A DNA stretch of 54,124 nucleotides from Aquidulcibacter sp. (GTDB taxonomy: Bacteria; Pseudomonadota; Alphaproteobacteria; Caulobacterales; Aquidulcibacteraceae): assembly GCF_020253525.1 (NCBI RefSeq), contig NZ_JADCBK010000035.1, forward strand, positions 1 to 54,124. Reading direction: 5' to 3'. Shown here one piece after another: positions 50,735-54,124 of the stretch. The notes under the pieces were generated by a model, which was given only the letters and a program-made list of their open reading frames with translations, was not told the DNA's origin and did no database searches. Each line of letters opens with the position of its first letter. The stretch's first letter is position 1. The position numbers and the translations under genes were made by a program.

Positions 50735-51255
50735 AATTTGACCCCTGCAAAACTCTGATCCCACAGCGCTTTCTCACCCGCTACAGGGGTAGAGCCATCG
50801 CTATCGCGGCGCGCAAGCGCATCCGCGACGGCTTCCAAAATGGCCAAGCGATAGACTTGGGGCACCAGCGTGCTGGTGGCATATCCAGCCTGATACTCCA
50901 CACTCAGATCGCTAATTGGCTGATTTAATACGAACTTGCCGCCGACCAGATTGAGGAGGCCGCCACCTGCATCTGCCAGTGCGCCGGAAGGCAACATCAC
51001 CCGGACAGCATGGATCGCCGTGACAGGACTTGTCGCAGGGATCAAAACGCCCGGGGACAAGGCACCAAGGAAACTCTGACGCACACGCCTCGAAAGGAGC
51101 GCACGCCCGGTCCGCGCCTCAAACGCTTCGCGTGCCGCGGCGATGAACAAACTAAGCAAAGCGTCATCGCCTTGCGTGCCAATTCGCAAATAGGCACGCA
51201 CGTCTGACAGTGACACGGGCTCCCCCTCCGGGGGGATCAGAGTTTCCAGGGCCAT
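50731..51255 (-). CDS. GTA head-tail adaptor (g6)
   Basis: A 174-residue connector (rcc01688-like) with EPVSLSDVRAYLRIGTQGDD and AAREAFEARTGRALLSRRV, as in the head-tail adaptor family, and a DLSVEYQAGYAT strand region. It sits 11 bases after the capsid gene and leads straight into g8, with no room for g7. Confidence 0.88.
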   Translation of the reverse strand: MALETLIPPEGEPVSLSDVRAYLRIGTQGDDALLSLFIAAAREAFEARTGRALLSRRVRQSFLGALSPGVLIPATSPVTAIHAVRVMLPSGALADAGGGLLNLVGGKFVLNQPISDLSVEYQAGYATSTLVPQVYRLAILEAVADALARRDSDGSTPVAGEKALWDQSFAGVKL

Positions 51256-51266
51256 GGGATTTTGCC

Positions 51267-52490
51267 TTAGCTGACGGTGAATTTGAGCAGTTTGATCGCG
51301 TCGAAATTCTGCACACCACCGCCGAGGCGCTTGGTGACATAGAACATGACAAACGGCTTGTTGGTGTAGGGATCGCGCAGAACGCGCACGTCAGCGCGGT
51401 CGACGATCAGATAGCCCTTTTCAAAATCACCAAAAGCGATGGCAAGACCACTGTCGCTGACATCTGGCATGTCCTCGCACTCCACCACCGGGAAGCCCAA
51501 CAACGTGGCCGGCTGGCCTGCGACCAAAGAGGGTTGCCAAATGTATTGACCCGCTGAATCCTTGAACTTACGCACCAAACCAACGCTACGTCGGTTCATC
51601 AAGAAGCTGGCATTGGCCCGGTAGGGCGTCTTGGGCGCATAGGTAAGGTCAACCAATTTATCGACAGGATTGGCGGCGGGGAAAGCACCCGCGACGCCAG
51701 AAGCCAGATAACCGATCTGCCCCCATGTCGCACTTGCGTCAGGTGCAGCGGTATAGGCCAAAAGCCCCTTGGGCTTATTGACGCCATCGCCAGAGATAAA
51801 GGCAATGCTTTCAGCGCTCGAGAAGCTTTCGGCAATCTCGCCAGCCAACCATTGATCCATATCCAGAAGCGCATCGTCGAGCAGTGTCTGGGTTGCCGCA
51901 GCCATGGCGTAGATTTCGCCCATTGGAAAGGACAAGAGGTCCAAAGATGGTGTGGCTGTTTCCGTGCGCGTCCCCGTTTCAGCAACCCAGCCAACAGCGG
52001 GCGCTGAAATGGCAATTGGTTTACGGAAGATATTGGCTGACGTGGTGCGTATAGAGGCCAAGCGACGCATGGGCGAGGCCGCAATAATGCGCCGATCAAT
52101 CGTGGCTTGCACTTCAGGTGGGGCAACATGACCGCCATCAGAAGCCACACCGACGGACAAGGACTTGGCTTCAATCGCAGCCAAAGCGCTTTCATCTCCG
52201 CGACGCATAAAGCCTGCCCAAGCAGCCTTTGCCTCTTGTCGGTCTGGGTCTGGGGCTGGTTGGGTGCCAGGGCGAAGACCTGCCAGCGACAGACGGTCTA
52301 AACTTGCCTGTGCGCGGGTGAGGCTGCGATCGATGCGATCGACTTTTTCTTCCAGAAGCACATCGGCAGAAGACTTCTGTTCGATCTCAGCCAGCCTTTG
52401 GTCATTGGCGGCCCGGAAGGCCTCAAAAGCCGACATCAGTTCGTTTTGGGTTGCCCGCACTTCGGGCGATTGGGTCATTTTAGTTTCCAT
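51267..52490 (-). CDS. GTA major capsid protein, HK97 family (g5)
   Basis: A 407-residue capsid subunit. Residues 10-70 form a coiled-coil delta domain to be removed by the g4 protease; the mature protein probably starts near Lys109-Ser110, in EAKSLSVGVASDGG. The core has RRLASIRTTSANIFRKPIA and AAATQTLLDDALLDMDQWLA, and near the end DREDVRVLRDPYT-like text (RADVRVLRDPYTNKP). GGAG lies six bases before ATG 52490. It equals rcc01687. Confidence 0.95.
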   Translation of the reverse strand: METKMTQSPEVRATQNELMSAFEAFRAANDQRLAEIEQKSSADVLLEEKVDRIDRSLTRAQASLDRLSLAGLRPGTQPAPDPDRQEAKAAWAGFMRRGDESALAAIEAKSLSVGVASDGGHVAPPEVQATIDRRIIAASPMRRLASIRTTSANIFRKPIAISAPAVGWVAETGTRTETATPSLDLLSFPMGEIYAMAAATQTLLDDALLDMDQWLAGEIAESFSSAESIAFISGDGVNKPKGLLAYTAAPDASATWGQIGYLASGVAGAFPAANPVDKLVDLTYAPKTPYRANASFLMNRRSVGLVRKFKDSAGQYIWQPSLVAGQPATLLGFPVVECEDMPDVSDSGLAIAFGDFEKGYLIVDRADVRVLRDPYTNKPFVMFYVTKRLGGGVQNFDAIKLLKFTVS

Positions 52491-52501
52491 GGATTACTCC
52501 G

Positions 52502-52990
52502 TTAAGCCGCTGGCGCGGCAGGGTTTTGAACGCGACGCGTAAGATCCGCAGGCACAGACGGCCGTGTGGATGGGGAAGAGCCGCGCACGCGGAACCGGGC
52601 GCGCGGCAACATGGGGAAGGTGACGATGGAGACTTCGCGCAGATCAATCGTCTTCAAGATGCGCCCGCCGGAAGGCCGGGGCGCGGCCTCCAGCGTGCGA
52701 AAGCCAATGGAGAGACCGTCGGCGAGACCGGCTTGGATAAGGGCTGCGATCTTTTGCGTGTCAGGGTGATTGGGCTCAACCAAGCCGCGCATCCACAGAC
52801 CCGCCTGATCCTCTACAGCCTCAACCCAACGGCCAATGGGCCGATCTGGATCATGCTGATAGAGCATACGGATTGAGGCGGCTGGTAAGCGGCGGAGCGA
52901 GGTTTCAAAGGCCCCACGCTCAACCACATCGCCTGCCAAATCGGGCAGACCAAACAGGCTAGCATAGCCCGAGATGATCAAAGGCTGCAT
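52502..52990 (-). CDS. GTA prohead protease (g4, HK97 family)
   Basis: A 162-residue serine protease of the U35/HK97 type. His46 in LYQHDPDRPIG and Ser94 in DGLSIGF are the likely catalytic residues. SGYASLFGLPDLAGDVVERG is the standard N-terminal motif. It is followed by the capsid gene 11 bases later, and overlaps g3.5 by one base (TGATG). Confidence 0.93.
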   Translation of the reverse strand: MQPLIISGYASLFGLPDLAGDVVERGAFETSLRRLPAASIRMLYQHDPDRPIGRWVEAVEDQAGLWMRGLVEPNHPDTQKIAALIQAGLADGLSIGFRTLEAAPRPSGGRILKTIDLREVSIVTFPMLPRARFRVRGSSPSTRPSVPADLTRRVQNPAAPAA

Positions 52991-53253
52991 CAGTTTGCCT
53001 CCTGATCAATATGGTTTTCAATTCGATCGAGGCTGGAGCGGACGGCTGCGACTTGCGCCTCAATCCGGGCCATGCGCTCCACGATTGGCTGCTGCAATTT
53101 GACCTCTGCCTCGAGATTATCGAGGCGTTGGGCCGCCGCACCGACCCAGAGAAGAGCCGCCACAGCCTGCAGCACCAAAGTGATGAGGATGGCCAAAGTC
53201 AGCCGGAGGTCTGGGGCTTGGCGCGGATTAGAGGGTGCTGCCACGTCGCTCAT
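52990..53253 (-). CDS. GTA g3.5-like small membrane/coiled-coil protein
   Basis: An 87-residue protein with one hydrophobic segment (LTLAILITLVLQAVAALLWV, about 18-38) followed by a coiled coil (QRLDNLEAEVKLQQPIVERM and RIEAQVAAVRSSLDRIENHI). Its position between portal and protease matches RcGTA g3.5 (rcc01685), of uncertain function. The membrane segment also resembles spanin or holin-type proteins. It overlaps the portal stop by four bases. Confidence 0.75.
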   Translation of the reverse strand: MSDVAAPSNPRQAPDLRLTLAILITLVLQAVAALLWVGAAAQRLDNLEAEVKLQQPIVERMARIEAQVAAVRSSLDRIENHIDQEAN

Positions 53254-54124
53254 GACGTCTGCCCTTCCGCCAATGGCATATCCAAGGCTCCAAGTCCGGC
53301 CAGCGCGCGTTTTTCGGTCGCGGTTAGGAAGGAAGTCGCCTCAAGTCGGGCCCAATATGCCTCGCGTTCTGCCGAAAGTGCGGGCACATGATCCAAGTCG
53401 GGCCGGATCAAGAGGGGCTCGTCACTCCAAGGTCCCAGCCAAGCTGTCAGCGCGGCTGCTGCCTTGGTCACGAGGGGCACAATCGTCTGTCGCCAAAAGG
53501 CAGTATTGGCCTCTTTGTAATTGGAATAAGTGGCATCACCTGGAATGCCCAACAACATGGGCGGCACACCAAAAGCTAAAGCAATATCGCGGGCTGCCGC
53601 GCGCCGGGCCTCGACAAAGTCCATCTCGGCAGGCGTTAAGCTCATGCTTGTCCATTCAAGTCCGCCTTCCAGAAGAAGGGGGCGGCCCGCATTGGCAGCA
53701 CCGGTATGGGCTTGGCTGAGTTCGGCCTTCAGACGCTCAAATTGTTCCTCGCTTAAGCGTTCTGCGCCGGGAATGCCGCGGTAAACCAAGGCCCCAGATG
53801 GGCGGGCAGCATTGTCGATCAAGGCCTTGTTCCAAGCCCCACCCGCATTGTGAATGTCCACGGCAATCGCTGCCGCCTCCAAGGGCGACTGGCCATAGAG
53901 GTCGTCGGCAGGATTAAAGAGCTTGAGGTGGCACATGGGCGAGCGTCCGGTTGCCGGGTCGCGCCACAATCGTCTCTTGATCCCATTGGCCTCATGTTCC
54001 CAACCCGCAGGCCAGCCTGAAGCACCCGGAATGATGCGAACCCGATCTGGCCGCAGCGCACAAATCTCGCGCGGCTCTCCCTCTAAGGCGACAAGTTCCA
54101 GCCACCCATTGCCCGCAATTTGCA
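53250..54124 (-). CDS. GTA portal protein, HK97 family (g3), 5' end beyond window
   Basis: The frame is open to the right edge, so this is the C-terminal 290 or so residues of the portal (rcc01684-like). Landmarks are GNGWLELVALEGEPREICAL near the edge, LYGQSPLEAAAIAVDIHNAG, LEWTSMSLTPAEMDFVEARR, and AFGVPPMLLGIPGDATYSNY, the phage_portal signature, ending LGALDMPLAEGQTS. An apparent TTG start at 53969 is internal and should be ignored. Confidence 0.92.
   Translation of the reverse strand, partial: QIAGNGWLELVALEGEPREICALRPDRVRIIPGASGWPAGWEHEANGIKRRLWRDPATGRSPMCHLKLFNPADDLYGQSPLEAAAIAVDIHNAGGAWNKALIDNAARPSGALVYRGIPGAERLSEEQFERLKAELSQAHTGAANAGRPLLLEGGLEWTSMSLTPAEMDFVEARRAAARDIALAFGVPPMLLGIPGDATYSNYKEANTAFWRQTIVPLVTKAAAALTAWLGPWSDEPLLIRPDLDHVPALSAEREAYWARLEATSFLTATEKRALAGLGALDMPLAEGQTS

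Larger units (their letters stand above)
43201..54124 (-). other. Gene transfer agent (RcGTA-type) structural gene cluster, partial
   Basis: Genes in transcription order from the right edge: portal (g3, truncated), g3.5-like, prohead protease (g4), capsid (g5), adaptor (g6), tail terminator (g8), tail tube (g9), two chaperones (g10, g10.1), tape measure (g11), DUF2460 (g12), DUF2163 (g13), NlpC/P60 (g14) and megatron (g15, split). Numbering follows Rhodobacter capsulatus. Most adjacent genes overlap by one to four bases, one overlaps by 20, and all face the same way. Terminase genes, if present, lie beyond the right edge. No integrase, lysis or replication genes are seen, as expected for a GTA rather than a prophage. 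Confidence 0.93.

Noticed and set aside
53250-53969. TTG 53969 as the portal start
   Set aside because: The frame is open to the window edge with portal-like sequence beyond it, so the gene continues past 54124.
1-54124. tRNA, rRNA, IS elements and CRISPR arrays
   Set aside because: No cloverleaf, transposase, inverted terminal repeat or regular spacer array was seen by reading both strands.

Overview
This window reads as a chromosomal segment of an alphaproteobacterium, most likely from the Caulobacterales/Hyphomonadaceae side of the class. The evidence is a gene transfer agent (GTA) structural cluster of the Rhodobacter capsulatus type, DUF4167 and DUF4170 genes, a rhizobial-type cycHJKL cytochrome c maturation block flanked by two-component systems and glnE, and a large Oar/CirA-like TonB-dependent receptor. 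Genus-level placement is inference. No rRNA, tRNA, insertion sequence or CRISPR array was seen.

Layout. 1-318 is the start of a Tat-exported S9 prolyl oligopeptidase running out of the window. 498-6698 holds prmC, a TonB-dependent receptor, DUF4167 and a PCuAC copper-chaperone lipoprotein, with two clear intrinsic terminators. 6771-10501 is a tight five-gene operon (ubiA, an AlkA-like glycosylase, a CpcT/CpeT-like lipoprotein, NnrU, fatty acid desaturase). 10503-19972 is a mosaic of small lipoproteins, a methyltransferase, an esterase/DUF2237/GNAT operon, a P-loop kinase plus DUF2239 pair divergent from ubiD, and small membrane or secreted proteins. 19979-24189 (minus) is pmbA, an inositol-monophosphatase-type phosphatase, DUF4170 and an MsbA-like ABC exporter. 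24297-25948 (minus) encodes a six-EF-hand secreted protein, an ECF sigma factor and a probable anti-sigma factor. 26029-41238 (minus) is a long syntenic block: PepSY, FeuP/FeuQ-like two-component system, an unrecognised 468-residue protein, ccmI-ccmE-ccmF-ccmH, degP, a second two-component system and glnE. 41379-43084 holds a class C26 glutamine amidotransferase and a J-domain protein. 43201-54124 (minus) is the GTA cluster from portal to the giant tail-fibre/host-specificity protein, with the terminase genes presumably beyond the right edge.

How the parts fit. UbiA and UbiD serve ubiquinone synthesis. The Ccm/Cyc proteins attach heme to c-type cytochromes, and DegP with its adjoining two-component systems points to envelope quality control. 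GlnE controls glutamine synthetase. The GTA genes run portal, g3.5, protease, capsid, adaptor, terminator, tail tube, two chaperones, tape measure, hub proteins, NlpC/P60 peptidase and megatron protein. Most adjacent pairs overlap by one to four bases, as expected for one coordinated transcript.

Most notable points: the GTA megatron gene (g15) is split, with its conserved C-terminal domain in the -1 frame; the g7 head-closure gene is absent between g6 and g8; an EF-hand/ECF sigma/anti-sigma operon may be a calcium-linked regulatory unit; the DUF2239/kinase pair and ubiD share a divergent region with TATCC/GGATA repeats; and the DUF4170 operon lacks the waaA and lpxK genes I would expect there. 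None of these is proven novel from the sequence alone.
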